NCBI RefSeq assembly: GCF_050624435.1
Contig: NC_134530.1
Coordinates: forward strand, 142,206,721-142,270,720
Source of the DNA: Tenrec ecaudatus
Lineage: Eukaryota > Chordata > Mammalia > Afrosoricida > Tenrecidae
Reading direction: 5' to 3'
DNA: 64,000 nucleotides
This document shows positions 46,780-58,611 of this stretch, in pieces. Under the pieces are notes generated by a model. That model was given only the letters and a program-made list of their open reading frames with translations. It was not told the DNA's origin and searched no databases. The stretch's first letter is position 1. The number at the start of each line of letters is the position of its first letter. Both the position numbers and the translations under genes were made by a program.

Positions 46780-46955
46780 AAGGAGCTCTGGCAGTGCTGT
46801 GGGCTAGGCCCTGGGCTGCCAACTGCAAGGTTACCAGTTGAAGCCCACCAGCTGCTCTTCAGGAGAAAGTTGAGGCTGTGGCAGAGATGTACCGACTCAG
46901 AAACCCCGCATAGGTCCCCGTGAGGTGGAAGGACTCAGCATCACTAGGGAGGAAG
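46780..46955 (+). repeat. AfroSINE
   Basis: GGAGCTCTGGCAGTGCTGTG head, AGGTTACCAGTTGAAGCCC B-box region. Confidence 0.77.
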
Positions 46956-46959
46956 TGCA

Positions 46960-47855
46960 TAAAACAATCTCAAATTGTATGTGGGACCAAAGGGTAAGTG
47001 TCAAGTAGACTTCATACACAAGCTCTATGGAAATTTAGTTAATGCTCTGAGACAAAGGTTTGCATGGTGGCAGAAAATAACCCGGGACTTCTGTGAAATT
47101 GTTTTCATCCCATTTGCTGCTATTTTTAGCAGTTGAGTAAACCAAGGTTCCAACAGAGCTAGCGCTACGAGGCAGGTGGAGCATGCAGTCGTACTTCTTG
47201 AGGGCTGCCACCTGCCTCGCCGAGCAGCCACCTGAAAGAAGCCTATCATCTAGCACCTTGACGTGTCCACATTCTGATTCCTTCCTGTCTATTTAATCAC
47301 TCTAAGTGACCAGGAATTGACTCTGGGATTCCCCCAAGCACTGATGCAATTTGATAAAGCTAAGATGAAATAAAAGGCATGAACAAAGAACTCCAAAATG
47401 TGGAAAATCCTGACTAACCTAGCAAATCACAATCAAGACCCACACCTCCCCAAGTATGAGCAGTCGGCTCCCAGCCACCCCCGCCTCGAAGGTAAGTGGT
47501 TTCGCTCTCTCGCAGTACAGTGGAAGAGCAGCTGAGTGCTGCAGGCTGCCGGGGCACAGGGTAATCAACACTCCTACCGGGGCTGTGGGCTACCAGCCAA
47601 TCTTGACCACACTGATGGAGAATTGAGTGACGTGAGTCAGAGTGAATGAAATTTTGCTGCTGTGGTCGCTCAGTCGTTTTCATTTTGGTCTGTCTCCTGT
47701 TTGGAAGGACCTGGGAAGAGGAGACCACTGACCGGAGTTTCTCTTTACGGCTGCTTGCTGTGATCTGCTGATGGATGGGGGGTGACTGTGGCCTCATACA
47801 TCTATTGAAGCTAGTTTCATTTTCATTAAAAATAGAAAGGAGACTGTTGATGCTG
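46960..47855. other. Unclassified intergenic sequence
   Basis: No gene or clear repeat recognised. Confidence 0.5.
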
Positions 47856-47859
47856 ACCT

Positions 47860-48303
47860 AGGCTCAATAGTTCTCTGACACTGATAAGAAATGGTTAGAT
47901 CTCACTCTCTCGTGGGAGAGATATACCTCGGTTCTTGACTTCATGTGAGAAAGAATTCACACCTGGTTTGTGATCCTAGTGAGTTTTATGAAAGTTAGAA
48001 GTAATTTCAGGTTTTACTGTAAATGAAACACAAACCAGGCAGAGTTCGCGGCAGAGTGTGGGACTGCAACCTGGCCAATCCAGGACTGTAGCCCCGCTGC
48101 GCTGCACTGTGTAGCAGCCGCTGGGAGAGAGAGCCAGAGAGCAAAACTTGTGTCTTTTCAGGGCCCACCTTTGGGAGGTGTGGTTGATGATACTGGTGGA
48201 CCCCATTGGCTGAACCAAATTCACCTGGTTTAGATGGGCCAATCCAGGTGTAACGCCCACCTAGGTGTACCACTCCTTCCTGGCTGGGAGCTTGAACCTA
48301 GCA
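47860..48303 (-). repeat. 3' LTR of an endogenous retrovirus
   Basis: Directly downstream (minus strand) of the polypurine tract AGGGGGGAAA (48304-48313) the LTR begins TGCTAGG. It contains a CCAAT box (complement ATTGG at 48205-48209). The far end near 47860 is approximate and its target-site duplication was not found. Confidence 0.6.
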
Positions 48304-50350
48304 TTTCCCCCCTGAAGAGGTATGGACCCAAATCTTTGGGGTATTGAGTGACGACATCTCTAGCTGCTTCCTGCTGGCAAAAGGGGTGAAGTGGGGCTTT
48401 GGGTCCACACCTTCCTACTCTGTGGGAAGGGGTTGTCACTCAGGGCCCAGGATGGATAAGGTTGAGGTGGTCCAGGAGCTGGTGGTCCTGGAGGTGGCAC
48501 ACTTGGTTCAGAGACATTGGGACCCTGAGGACTTGTGGGAGAAACAAACAGACAAACAGGTGGATGGTTTGTGTGAGCCCAGGATAAGGTTGTGGGATGG
48601 CAGTGCCCATGGAGGCAGGTGTCACGGTTAGTTTAGGACTGACAGGCATGGGTGTTTGTTCGCTGTAAACACAGGGGCAGGGTAGAAGCACGCACTGCTT
48701 AAAGGCTGTGAGGGGTCTGAGGAAGGCTTTCTGTGGAGCCCTATCTGTGCTGGGGTGGCAAGGAGACACCCCCAACAGCTCTCAGGGGTGCTTGTCCGTG
48801 TGCTCCACTTCTGAGGGGTCTGGGTGCAACAGCTCCCACAGTTTCACCCATGAATGGTGCCCAGGGTCGGGGAAGAAGGTGAGGACAGGACAGACAGCCC
48901 AGTAGCTAGACAGACATCCACTGGCCTTGCTGCCCCCAGACCCGCTACAGCTCTCCTGCTGCTTCACTGACAGGGCGGGCCAATCTTCACTGGGCAGTTC
49001 CGTGCCCCATCGCCTGGTTCCCTACACACATAGCACTTGGCACTTTGGTCACGGTCTGGGAAACCTGGGAGGCAGTTGACAGGCTGTTAGCAAGTGCGGC
49101 CAGCACTGGGGCATGTCTGATGTCCTTCCTTCCCTCCTCCTGAACCTGCACCTCCTGTCCCCTATTGTAAATGTCGAGCTGCAGATTCCCATCTAGAAAA
49201 CACAACCAAAAATTACCCGGAGCTCATTGCCTCAAGGTCAGAAACGCAGCTTCGGCGCATACCGCTAGGGTGCGGTGAAACTGGGCCTTGAGCAGGTGGC
49301 CCTGTTCAAGGGAGAGGTCGGGGACCCCGGTCTTTGCTGGCAAACTGGTCCCCACTGTTTTCTAGACTGCAAGCATGGGCCACCGGCTTGGGTGACCTTA
49401 CAGGGCCTATGTAGGGAATAACTGGCTCCAGTAATTCACCAACCTCCAAAGGTGAGATCACTGCTTGGGGTGGCCTCCCAATAGCCTTCGAAGGCGCCCG
49501 CTGGCAGGAGCGGACTCCCGAAGCCATGAAGGGGAGGAACGATTGGTCAGTAGTTCAGGGCACATGTTAGGGAAATTGGAATGTTAGCTGGACCCAAAAT
49601 GTGCTGGAAGCAGTATCGCTGAAAGGGGAAAGTTGGCAGTTACTTAGGGGCGTGACTCCCGAATGCCTTGGGCCTAGGCCTTGGCAACGGAGAACCAGCT
49701 GGTAGGAGAAAGGACAAACCCACAACAACGGATCCCCAAAGCAGCTTGTTTGTGAAAATCTGGGGAATGCTAAAGGGATTGGAGGGGGACAGGAAGATTT
49801 CTGTTCCCAGGGCTAGGCAGGCTAACTCCCGGGCTCAACAAACCGGCCACCTAGGCCCGCCCGCCCCCGGTTGTTTGGAGCGCTGCACACCTTGGCCAGG
49901 GTCACATGCTCAATTGTCCCACCACAGAAATGGCCGCGTCCACTGGGCAGCGCCATCTGGCCAGAACGGAGCATTCCGTGGCCGGGAAATGACGGCCCCT
50001 ACACATGGTTTCGTGGCCCGGCGGGGCAAGCCACTGAGCCAGAGGCCTGCGGAGACCAGCAGGTGCACAGTGCGCGGCCGTCTCGCTGGCCCGGACACAA
50101 AGCAGAAATCAGAAAGGCGGGGAGGTCCCGGCCCGGCCCAGGAATCTAGGCTGGGGGGTGCACAAAGCCCCCAGAAACCCAGAAAGGCAGATGTACAGTT
50201 GTCTAAAAATAGGGAACCAACTAGAAATACAGACGCGAAGGGATGGGGCTTCCGCAACACCTTGTGAGCAGGTCGAGGCGACTTCCACGCCGGGTAAAGC
50301 AAGGCTGGCATCCTTTCCACATCAAGGCAGGGCAGTGTAAAGTCCCGCCC
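48304..50350 (-). pseudogene. Endogenous retrovirus internal region with Gag remnant (class I-like)
   Basis: Remnant of an old provirus on the minus strand. The clearest evidence is a nucleocapsid zinc knuckle at 48994-49035 with Cys, Cys and Cys spaced as in CCHC knuckles, but with Asp where the His should be. A charged helix of the kind found before the knuckle in gammaretroviral Gag lies just upstream in another frame, so a frameshift separates them. 49860-50350 is GC-rich and could be the leader. No 5' LTR was found, and reverse transcriptase or envelope motifs are not recognisable between the knuckle and the polypurine tract, so most of pol and env is deleted. It is broken by stops and frameshifts and cannot encode virus. 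Confidence 0.55.
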
Positions 50351-50354
50351 AGGC

Positions 50355-50970
50355 GCCTCTTCCTCAAGGCGCTGTCTGTTGGATCTCTCACTGGGTGACA
50401 GCCATCAGAAAAGCAAAGCCATCAGAAAGGTCTTTGCATCTCCACTGCATAAGGTTGACACTTTATGGATGATATCTGCTTAGTAATTGCTTTCCCAATG
50501 CTCGCTAAATCGATCACATTCAGAAATCAAAAGCAAAATGATTCTCTAATCAGATGTAGAGTCCGTTCCCTGGTGGCAATTACTTCATTACAGGGTGAAA
50601 GCAGGGCTTTGAATTAGTTCTTCCTGGGCGGTCAAAACAACTGGGCAACTGAGCAGAATTTCTAAAACGTGGGTGAACAAGGACAATAATTGGAACCGGA
50701 AAAAGAAAATGGGTCTAAGCCCTGCTAGGAATGGACTCTCCCTGGTAATAAACAAGGGCAGAGTGCATTGCCTAGCAACTAAAGCTCTTGACCGGCGGAC
50801 TTGGAAATGGCAGTGCTCAAAGGAGTGAGCTGAGACGATATTTTGAATGTGTGTCGCTTGCCACTGTTGATGTTATACAATCGTTCCTGTAGGGGCGCAC
50901 AGGCCCCTTCTGCAGTGTCTTAGTCCAAGGCTTGGACCACTATTTTTCCCATTTCAGTTATCACTTCACT
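50355..50970. other. Unclassified intergenic sequence
   Basis: No repeat or gene recognised; no 5' LTR partner of the adjoining provirus was seen. Confidence 0.5.
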
Positions 50971-50974
50971 CCAA

Positions 50975-51190
50975 AGACCAAGCTCATGGCCATGCGGTCC
51001 TTTCTGACTCATAGAAACCCTACTGGACAGAGCAGCATTGACCTGTGGGTTTCTGATACTGCAAATCTTAGCAGGAGTAAAAAGCGAAAGCCTCATCTTT
51101 CTCCCATGGAGCGGCTGGTGGATTTGAATCGCTGACCTTGCAATTAGCAGCCCAACACGTAGCCTACTGCTACACCACTAGGGCTTCCTT
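50975..51190 (-). repeat. AfroSINE
   Basis: Long antisense copy: GGATTTGAATCGCTGACC and CTACTGCTACACCACTAGGG are clear. Confidence 0.87.
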
Positions 51191-51194
51191 CCTG

Positions 51195-51780
51195 CTTCAG
51201 TGACATTTAAAAATTCAGAGGTGTTTTCATGTTTGGTTATCACCCATAATTGAACCAGTCTGATTAAAAAGTGTACTTCGCTTCAAAAAGACCAGAAGTG
51301 GTTATTAATGAAGAAAAGCGAAAGATTCACAAACATGTTTTAAACAGTTTGAATTACCCTCCCACACACACACACACACTTTTAGAATTTAAATACTCTG
51401 CAATGCTGCTCAGAAACACTAATCCAAAAAAGAAATGATTTAAGTATATTCTATTTCTGATCTGTCTTCCCTCCCCACCCCCAGACGTTCTACCCCAATA
51501 TTCTCATACTCATCAGATAAACTGGAGAAAATCCAACACTCAAATTTTGCTTTCAAACAGTCTTTTGGGAATGAGCTAAGCACTGGTAAATTTGCAACAG
51601 GATTAAAAATTAAATTGGCATCTCATTCCAGTTACACACTGTGACAAATTGGAGCAGCTGTTTAATATGTCTTGCGTGTGATACTAGGACTCAGATCCTG
51701 CCGCAGCCATGTAAGCACTGCTATGTTTCATGATCCCAAAACGTGGCTCAAACCTAACAGACACCCGACCTAACTGAGCC
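51195..51780. other. Unclassified intergenic sequence
   Basis: AT-rich with a short (CA)n at about 51362-51379; nothing else recognised. Confidence 0.5.
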
Positions 51781-51784
51781 TATA

Positions 51785-52045
51785 TATGTTGTTAGTTGCT
51801 GTCACATTGACCTCGCTTATGGAGTCCCCACGCACAATAAGATTGTGGGATCCATAAGGTCTTCTTTGACTTCTTTTTCAAAAGGAGATTGTGAGGTCCT
51901 TTTTCCCTAGTCTGAACATTCCACTGAAACCCGTCCAGCATCATAGCAATACACAAGTTTTCACCGTCACCTGGGCAGTGGCTGTGCTTGGTTGGGAATT
52001 CTCCCAAGTAGAAAGCAAGAATCTTAACACTGAACTACCACTGGC
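51785..52045 (-). repeat. Degraded AfroSINE or RTE-tail relative
   Basis: GTTGTTAGTTGCTGTCACAT looks like the shared antisense tail; the rest (AACACTGAACTACCACTGGC) resembles a degraded head. Confidence 0.45.
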
Positions 52046-52199
52046 CCCTGAACCATATATGCAGTCAGTGCATAACCAGGGTCGGTGTGGGGGAGGCTGG
52101 AGCATCTCCTGCTACTCACAGTAAACTCTTATAAGTTCAAAGAAAAGGCTACCACAAAGTGGAGTCCCCTCACCCACCTGTAAGATGATCGAGTAGTTC

Positions 52200-52765
52200 C
52201 TCACAGATGGGCCACGTGAAAGGGACGACTTATCCAGGGTGCAGCAGAGTGCTGATGAACCGCGTAACTATCCCCTAGTTCTTTAAGATTTCCTCCACTT
52301 ACTACAATGCTCTTAGTTTTACCTCATTAATCTTGTTAGACCTGTGTATGTTCATTTGTGTAATTAAGATAGCTTTATGCATGAAATCCAAGATAGATAA
52401 AGCCTTCAGTAATGGTAGTGGGAATAATGATTTCCCGAGGGTACGGGAAGTGGTGGTGGGGTGGGAGGGGCTCTGATAGCAATGGTAACCCCACTTGAGG
52501 GGAACGAATGACAGAATTGTAGGTGAATGGATACATTGGTTGGGATAAGATATGGCAAATAATAATAATAATAATTTAATATAATAATAAGGGTTCCTGG
52601 GGAGTAGGGTGGGGGAGGGAGGAGATAAAGGAAATATCAAAGAGTTCAAGATGAAAGAAAATGTTCTGAAACTGATGGTGGCAGCAGTTGTACAATTATG
52701 CTTGATCTAATTGAATTTTAGATTGTTACAATATCTGGAGGAGCTCCCTACAAAATGACAAAAAA
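52200..52765 (+). repeat. Afrotherian LINE 3' region
   Basis: GGGTGCAGCAGAGTGCTGAT, ATCCCCTAGTTCTTTAAGAT, purine-rich block and GAAAGAAAATGTTCTGAAAC; same family as 29205, 35340 and 62459, truncated at the 5' side. Contains (TAA)n at 52559-52587. Confidence 0.72.
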
Positions 52766-52769
52766 AAAT

Positions 52770-53300
52770 AAAAGGCTCCCTACTTAGGACACTTCTTTAA
52801 TAATAAGCACCAACCTGGTCCTTGTGTTAGCACCACCATCACCCACCCATCCCACCAATAACATTTTCTACTTTGTCTTGTGCTTATTTCTATTGGTCTT
52901 AAGAGAATTCCTTCAGGAAATATGAGGTCTAGTTCATCTCTGATCTCCCAAGGTCCCACAGATTATTTATTGCAGGAATGAAATAAATTAGCAACTTCAG
53001 CCCTATTACTTGTGGGCAGTGTTACTCCTGGTCTTGAACTACAAAAAAAATGTTCACATTGTATCCAACATCGTGTGTCTATTTAACCATACACTATCTG
53101 GATTTTACTCAATTAGAACAGTGTTGACTAAATGTTTGGAGAAGAAGGTAAGAGATGACCCAGTGAAGTGACATGTGCGACTGAAGAAAGGGGACAAATA
53201 TAACTCAGAAGGGGTGTGATTCATCCTATTTAAAATGAATTTATATGAAATGTGCTAAAGAAGGTAAAATACCCATTGCACTTATGATGCTGGGTATGAT
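52770..53300. other. Unclassified intergenic sequence
   Basis: No gene or clear repeat recognised. Confidence 0.5.
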
Positions 53301-53309
53301 TTAGTTATT

Positions 53310-53515
53310 CATAAACATTTGGACATCATCCTTGGTAAAGTAGAGGGGCCGCGAAAAAGAGGCAGGTCTTTCCCTGGCTAAATTGACACAGTGACTGTAA
53401 CGATGGGTTCGAACACAACAATTGTGGGGATGGCTCGGGACTGGGAAGTGTTTTGCTCCATTGGACATAGGGTCACTACGAGTCAGAACCAACTGGATGT
53501 CAAGCAACAACCACA
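53310..53515 (+). repeat. RTE LINE 3' end
   Basis: GACATCATCCTTGGTAAAGT through GGCTCGGGACTGGGAAGTGT to TAGGGTCACTACGAGTCAGA. Confidence 0.85.
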
Positions 53516-53524
53516 AACATCTGT

Positions 53525-54310
53525 TATTGTTAGGTTCTATTGACCCAGGGAACATTCCAACTCACCACAACACACAACAGAGGGCACCGTGGCCCTGTCC
53601 GCACAACTGTTGCTAGGTTTGCGCTCATTATTCCATCTCTTTGAGGGTGTCCCTCTTTTCCCTCCAACTCTCTAATTTACAAAGCATGAGTCTTTCTCTG
53701 ACATCTCTAAAGAACCGAGCTGAAATCTCACTGCCTTTGCTACTAAGAAGCATCTTAGCTGTACTTATTCCAGGGCAACGTGTTGGTTTCTTCTTCTAAC
53801 AACCTCTGGTACTTGTCTCCAGTGACTTAATTCAAAGCCATCAGTTCTTCTTCAGGCTTCCCTTTTCAAGATGCAGGTTTCAAATACAGATGAAACGGTT
53901 AAAAATATCATGGCTTGGGTTAGGCACACCTAGTCTTCTAAGTGATATCTCTGCTTATTTGATTACTTGACTATTGCTTGTATGGGCATTGATTGTGGAA
54001 CCAATCAAAATGAAATCCTTACCAATTTCAAGATTTTCTTAGTTTATCATGATGTTGCTTTTTGTGAAGATTTTGGTTTTCTTTATGTTGAGGTATAATC
54101 CATCCAGAAGACACTATGGTCTTTGATCTTCATCAGTAATTGCACCATGTCCTCTGTTTTCAGCAAGCAAGGTTGAACATGTTAGAGAATTGAGTGCGTT
54201 TCCTCTAAATCGGAAGCTGTATTCCTGTTCATATAGTCCAGCTTCTCAGATTATTTGCTTATCATACACATTTTAATTATCTTCAGCAAAATTTTACTTG
54301 CAGTCGCTAT
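53525..54310 (-). repeat. RTE LINE 3' part, tail to tail with the previous copy
   Basis: Antisense RTE from TTATTGTTAGGTTCTATTGA (3' end) through ATGGCTTGGGTTAGGCACAC to GAAGATTTTGGTTTTCTTTA and AGATTATTTGCTTATCATAC. Confidence 0.82.
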
Positions 54311-54314
54311 AGGT

Positions 54315-55190
54315 AAATGAACATGTGACTTGAAATGTTTCACGAAAGTCTCATACTCCTTTTTCATAATCCAAATCCATGCTTCACTTACAGGAATCGT
54401 GGTGGTTTTGCAGAGTGATTTTCTCTGCATTGTCAGAACTGTGTGAGACTGCTAAGCGCCACAAGCTATTCAAAATCGGCTCAGTCACTCACTGAGGGAG
54501 AACACGCATGAAGTACTCCGGTCATTGGCAATTCGTTATCTCCGCGCTCCTTAAATTAAGCATGATTGCAGTTCATTCCGAGAAAGGGTCAAATCACTTA
54601 GTAAAGCTTGAAGGAGAGAAGATATGTCAGTAATACTTTTAATCAAATTCCTTCACTTCTCTAATTTGTTTCCATTCTTGACCTCCCGTGTCTAAATTCA
54701 TCTTCAAAGATAAATGGTCATTAGCCATTTATCAAAGGGAGTCCTTTCTGGAGGGTACAGGATTCTCTATTGTTTTTAACATATATAGGGCTCCAGATTA
54801 TGAGCCTGGTACTGAAGTACATGCTTTCACACATTTTACTTCATATACAAAAGGCTTGAAGCATGGAGCAGATATTGTGTCTCCATTTTAAAGGCTAGGA
54901 AAACATGTTTTAAGAGTAGAGTGATGTTTATAATGACGTGGCTATAAAAACAAGGTTCCTAAACTTTACTGTAAATAAGAATTTATGAGGTAAATGTTGG
55001 ATCTATGATCATTCTGCATGATCCTGGGTAATTACTGTTATTGATGAACCTTATATTATAAAAATGTTCAAGCCTATTCAAAATTAGATTCATATCACCC
55101 AATTTTTAAAGTTACCAACCAAAAGAGTAGATACCTTTTAAATAATTCAGATTTTGCCCAGTGATGGTCTGATTCTCATGCTCATTGTTA
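54315..55190. other. Mostly unclassified intergenic sequence
   Basis: A MIR fragment at 54795-54905 is the only recognised repeat. Confidence 0.5.
54795..54905 (-). repeat. MIR SINE fragment
   Basis: ATTATGAGCCTGGTACTGAA ... CCATTTTAAAGGCTAGGAAA follows antisense MIR. Confidence 0.55.
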
Positions 55191-55415
55191 AACACCTAGG
55201 TGGTTATTTTTAATGACTTTATTGAAATACCCATAAGTGACATATCACACAAATCACCCTTTTAAAGTATTCAGGTAAATGATTTTTAGTGTATTCACAG
55301 ATTTGAGCCACCATCACGAGTCTTAGAACTTTTCATCACCTCATGAAAACACAAACAACATATCCTGAGCGCCTAGCCTTTGCCACCACCACCCAGTCCT
55401 AAAAACCATAGAGTT

Positions 55416-55421
55416 ATCTAC

Positions 55422-55457
<36 letters not shown>

Positions 55458-55470
55458 ATATATATATATA
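55416..55470. repeat. (TCTA)n(TA)n microsatellite
   Basis: About ten TCTA units followed by TA units, next to the LTR start. Confidence 0.93.
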
Positions 55471-55474
55471 GAAC

Positions 55475-55993
55475 TGTGTTAGTCTGGGTGGACTAAAGAA
55501 ACAAATTCGTAGACACTCATATATGTATAAGAAAGAGTTTTATATCAAAATGTAATTGTATCTTAGGAAAACATCCCAGCCCAGTGCAGATCAAGTCCAT
55601 ATGTCCGATATTAGCCCATATGTCCAATACCAGTCTATACATTCCTCTTAAGACTCATGCAACACATGCAATGACACCAAATGCAGGGAGATCACAGGCC
55701 AGTGGGTGGTAAGTCTTGTGGATCCAGTGGTGGTAGAAGCATCTCAGCACTGGCGTGGGTCTCCACGTGGCTCCTCTAGCTCCAAGGCTCTGGTTCTATC
55801 AGTGTAGCTCCATGTGGCTTGTCAACAGGAATGACTCGAAGGGAGAGTGTGTGTCCCACCTCCAGGAGGAAGACAGGAGTTCCCAGAAAGCTCAAGAGAA
55901 CACCATGCCCACACAGAGGCCTCATTGGCTATGACCTGATTGACAGGCTTAACTCCACTCCATCGCAAGTTGACAGATTATGTAACTGCCACA
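55475..55993 (-). repeat. Solo LTR, family A
   Basis: TGTGTTAGTCTGGGTGGACT ... GTAACTGCCACA; clear family member, but no matching duplication because its left flank is a microsatellite. Confidence 0.85.
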
Positions 55994-56212
55994 ATTGTGG
56001 GGGTGGGGGGAAACCCATCATCTTTTTTCATCCCATTATTCCAAGAACAGTTAGGAGCCCCTTGTATTTGTCTACTTAGAGCTTTCATATCAATGGAATT
56101 GTGGTCTTTGGGGACTAGACTCTGCCACATGTCATCATGTTTCAAGGCTCCTCCATGTGACAGCAGCCATCAGAGTTTCATGTCTCTTTACGGCTGACTT
56201 CAGTACCATCAT

Positions 56213-56395
56213 AGTTTGCAACTGGCTGCTAACCAAACGGTTGGCCATTCAAACCTACCTAACGCATCTTGGAAGAGAGGCCTGGGGATGTGCTTCCAGA
56301 AAGCTTACAGCCCAGGAAACTCTGGAGAATGGGTGCCTGAGCTCATATGGAGTTGCCAGGAGTCAGGATCAATTTGACTGCAGCTAACAACAACA
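56213..56395 (+). repeat. AfroSINE variant
   Basis: GGCTGCTAACCAAACGGTTG ... CAGGAGTCAGGATCAATTTG ... CAGCTAACAACAACAA; head truncated. Confidence 0.77.
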
Positions 56396-56694
56396 AATAC
56401 ATGGCATTTGTTTATCATTTTATGTGTTGGTGGCCACCGGGGTTCTCTCTCAATGTGGGCTCTCTTAAGTAAAGCTTCTATGAACTTTTATGTACATGAT
56501 CCTTTGTATGTCTATGTTCTCATTGCTCTTGGTTATGGAGCTGGGATTTGAAATGCTGCCGATATGCTGAATTGAACTGCAAACGTGCCAGTCTGCTTCC
56601 TCAAAGAATACAGGGTATGAGGGTTCCAGTTTCCTCGCATCTTTGCCTACATTTTGCTATCTAATTTTTTATTCTGACTATTCTAAGTGCGTAT

Positions 56695-56905
56695 GAGGAG
56701 TCCCTGAGCAATGCTAATGGTTAGTTTGCTTGGCTTCTAACCAAAAGATTGGAAATTTGAGTCCACCAGTGACCACTCAGAAGAAAGGCCCAAGGATCTA
56801 CTTCCAGAAACGTAGCCATCGAAACCCTACAAAGCAGAGTCCCATCTGACACACACGAGATTCCCAGGAGTCAGAATGGATCCTATGGCAACTGTGGTCT
56901 GGCTG
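56695..56905 (+). repeat. AfroSINE variant
   Basis: AGGAGTCCCTGAGCAATGCT head and CAGGAGTCAGAATGGATCCT tail; same variant as the copy at 56213. Confidence 0.82.
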
Positions 56906-58282
56906 GCCTCTGCCTGGTGGTCAATGATGTAGAGCATCTTCTCGTGCGTTTTCTTACCATTTGTATATTGTCTTTGGAGAAATGTCTCTTCAGGTGCTTC
57001 GCCCATTTTTTAATTAGATTATCTTTTTACTGTTGAGTTTTACAGGTTTGTTAGATATTCTAGAGACCAGTCCCTGAGTAGGAACAAAATTTGCAACTCT
57101 TCCCCCCAGTCTGTGGGTTGTCTTTACTCTTTCATAGTGGTGTCACTTGAAACATGAAAGTTTTAAAATATTATGAAGTTTAATGTATCTACTTTTTTCT
57201 TGTGTTGCTCATGCTCTTAATGGCACATCTAATACTCCTTTGATAAATCCAAGGTTTCTGTGTTTGTGTCCTAGGATTTTAATAGCTTTTGATAATCACA
57301 TTTAGGTCTTAGATCATTTTGAGTTAATTTTTGAATATGGTATGAATTAAGAATTCAACTGTAGACTGGGGGGGGGGGGACATGGCCGCATAGCTGGAGG
57401 TTCTGTAAAAGTTTCTTCAAACAAAACCTCAGAAAAGTGGAGAAGTCTCAAGAATCTGCATTCTGACCCTCCCTGGAAGAACAAGCTCTACCAGTTCAGA
57501 GGGGGGACCCAGCACAAAGAACTCCCTCCAAAATCAAGGATGATAGGTGGAATCCCAGGACTCTTAGACCCTGAACTCTGGACCTCAGTGTCGCAAAGGG
57601 GAAAATGGTACCTGAAGAGTCATCTCCACAACCTTCCCAGCACCAGCACTACAAACAAGGACACTAGCTCTTCTCCACCAACAGGAAAGGAGAGGGGCAA
57701 ATATGACTGAATTCAGGCCAGGAAAACTCACCCGTTCTTTGCACCCCAGTGTTGAAAGACTCCTAGCTCATTCACTGCATTCCTGGCAGGTGGGGATGAT
57801 TCAAATCAGCTGGAGACCTACTTGAAATTCTCAACTGGAAATTTTGGGTCTGGACCTGGTTCCATGGTGGACGGTGGTATCTCTTTCCAGGGTTCAGCTA
57901 ACCCTGGGAGAATGCAAAATTAGGTGAAAATGGATCCGGAGGAAATTAAAATCAAATTTCCACCTCGTGAGACCCAGGGTTTAAAGAGACATAGCCGCTT
58001 ATTGTCCCACATTCAGAGGGGATTAAAGGAAAGAGACTCTGGGCCCTATTGTGAGACACAGAGTCAGGGACTAGGGTTCAGGTGGGCAGGCAGGCAAAGG
58101 ATCTTTGATATGCTCTCTCCCCATCATGTCAGTTGCATTGGTCCTTGGCCTGCATGTCCTGAAAACTTGGGAGCCAACCTCAAGACCCAGATCTTGATAG
58201 GGGAAGTATTTAACTGTTTACTGAGGTCAATTACTCCTTGGGACAGGCTTGTGCTCCATGACCTGGCCGTCCATTACCCTTC

Positions 58283-58488
58283 AAGATCTAAAACAGGATA
58301 CTTACCTGGCAGGGGAGACACCATGATCACAAAGGTGGTTTTCCCAGGGCGAGGCTCACCCATTGCACTCCGGATGTGCTGACCCCTGCCATTTCCCCAA
58401 ACGTGGGAAACTCGACTGCATAATTTGTGGTAGTGGGGGACTGTGTTTGCGCTCTCCCCTGAAAAAAACTAAAAAGATCTAAAACAGG
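58283..58488 (+). repeat. Target-site duplication of the U1 retrocopy
   Basis: AAGATCTAAAACAGG occurs at 58283-58297 and again at 58474-58488, exactly enclosing the U1 copy and its A-rich tail. Confidence 0.93.
58298..58461 (+). pseudogene. U1 snRNA retropseudogene, full length
   Basis: 164 nt, the same length as human U1, with about nine substitutions when compared from memory. The 5' end ATACTTACCTGGCAGGGG that pairs with splice donors is intact, as are the U1A-binding loop ATTGCACTCC and the Sm site AATTTGTGG. One change in the second stem gives a mismatch. It is followed by an A-rich tail (58462-58473) and lies within a 15-bp target-site duplication, so it was reverse transcribed and inserted by LINE machinery. 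No proximal sequence element is seen upstream, so it is probably silent. Confidence 0.9.
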
Positions 58489-58611
58489 TGTGCAGGGAGT
58501 GCTGTTCATACCACAAGACAGATATATAAACATCATGTCTTGGAAGCAGCAGCCAAGTTCTGTACACATGAAAAAACAAGGGGGAAAATGGCACAATTGG
58601 GTGAGATATGC

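Larger units (their letters stand above)
55195..57360 (-). repeat. L1 3' region, interrupted several times
   Basis: Antisense ancient L1: TTTTAAAGTATTCAGGTAAATGA-type block at 55258, then after insertions GGAGAAATGTCTCTTCAGGT (56979), CAGTCTGTGGGTTGTCTTTA (57107) and TTTTGAGTTAATTTTTGAAT (57318). Interrupted by a microsatellite, an LTR and two AfroSINEs. Confidence 0.72.

Noticed and set aside
57924-58382. 152-codon open frame
   Set aside because: Its last third runs through the U1 retrocopy and the rest is LINE leader; no protein family is recognisable.
58298-58461. Functional U1 snRNA gene
   Set aside because: The target-site duplication and A-rich tail show retrotransposition, and no snRNA promoter element is seen upstream.
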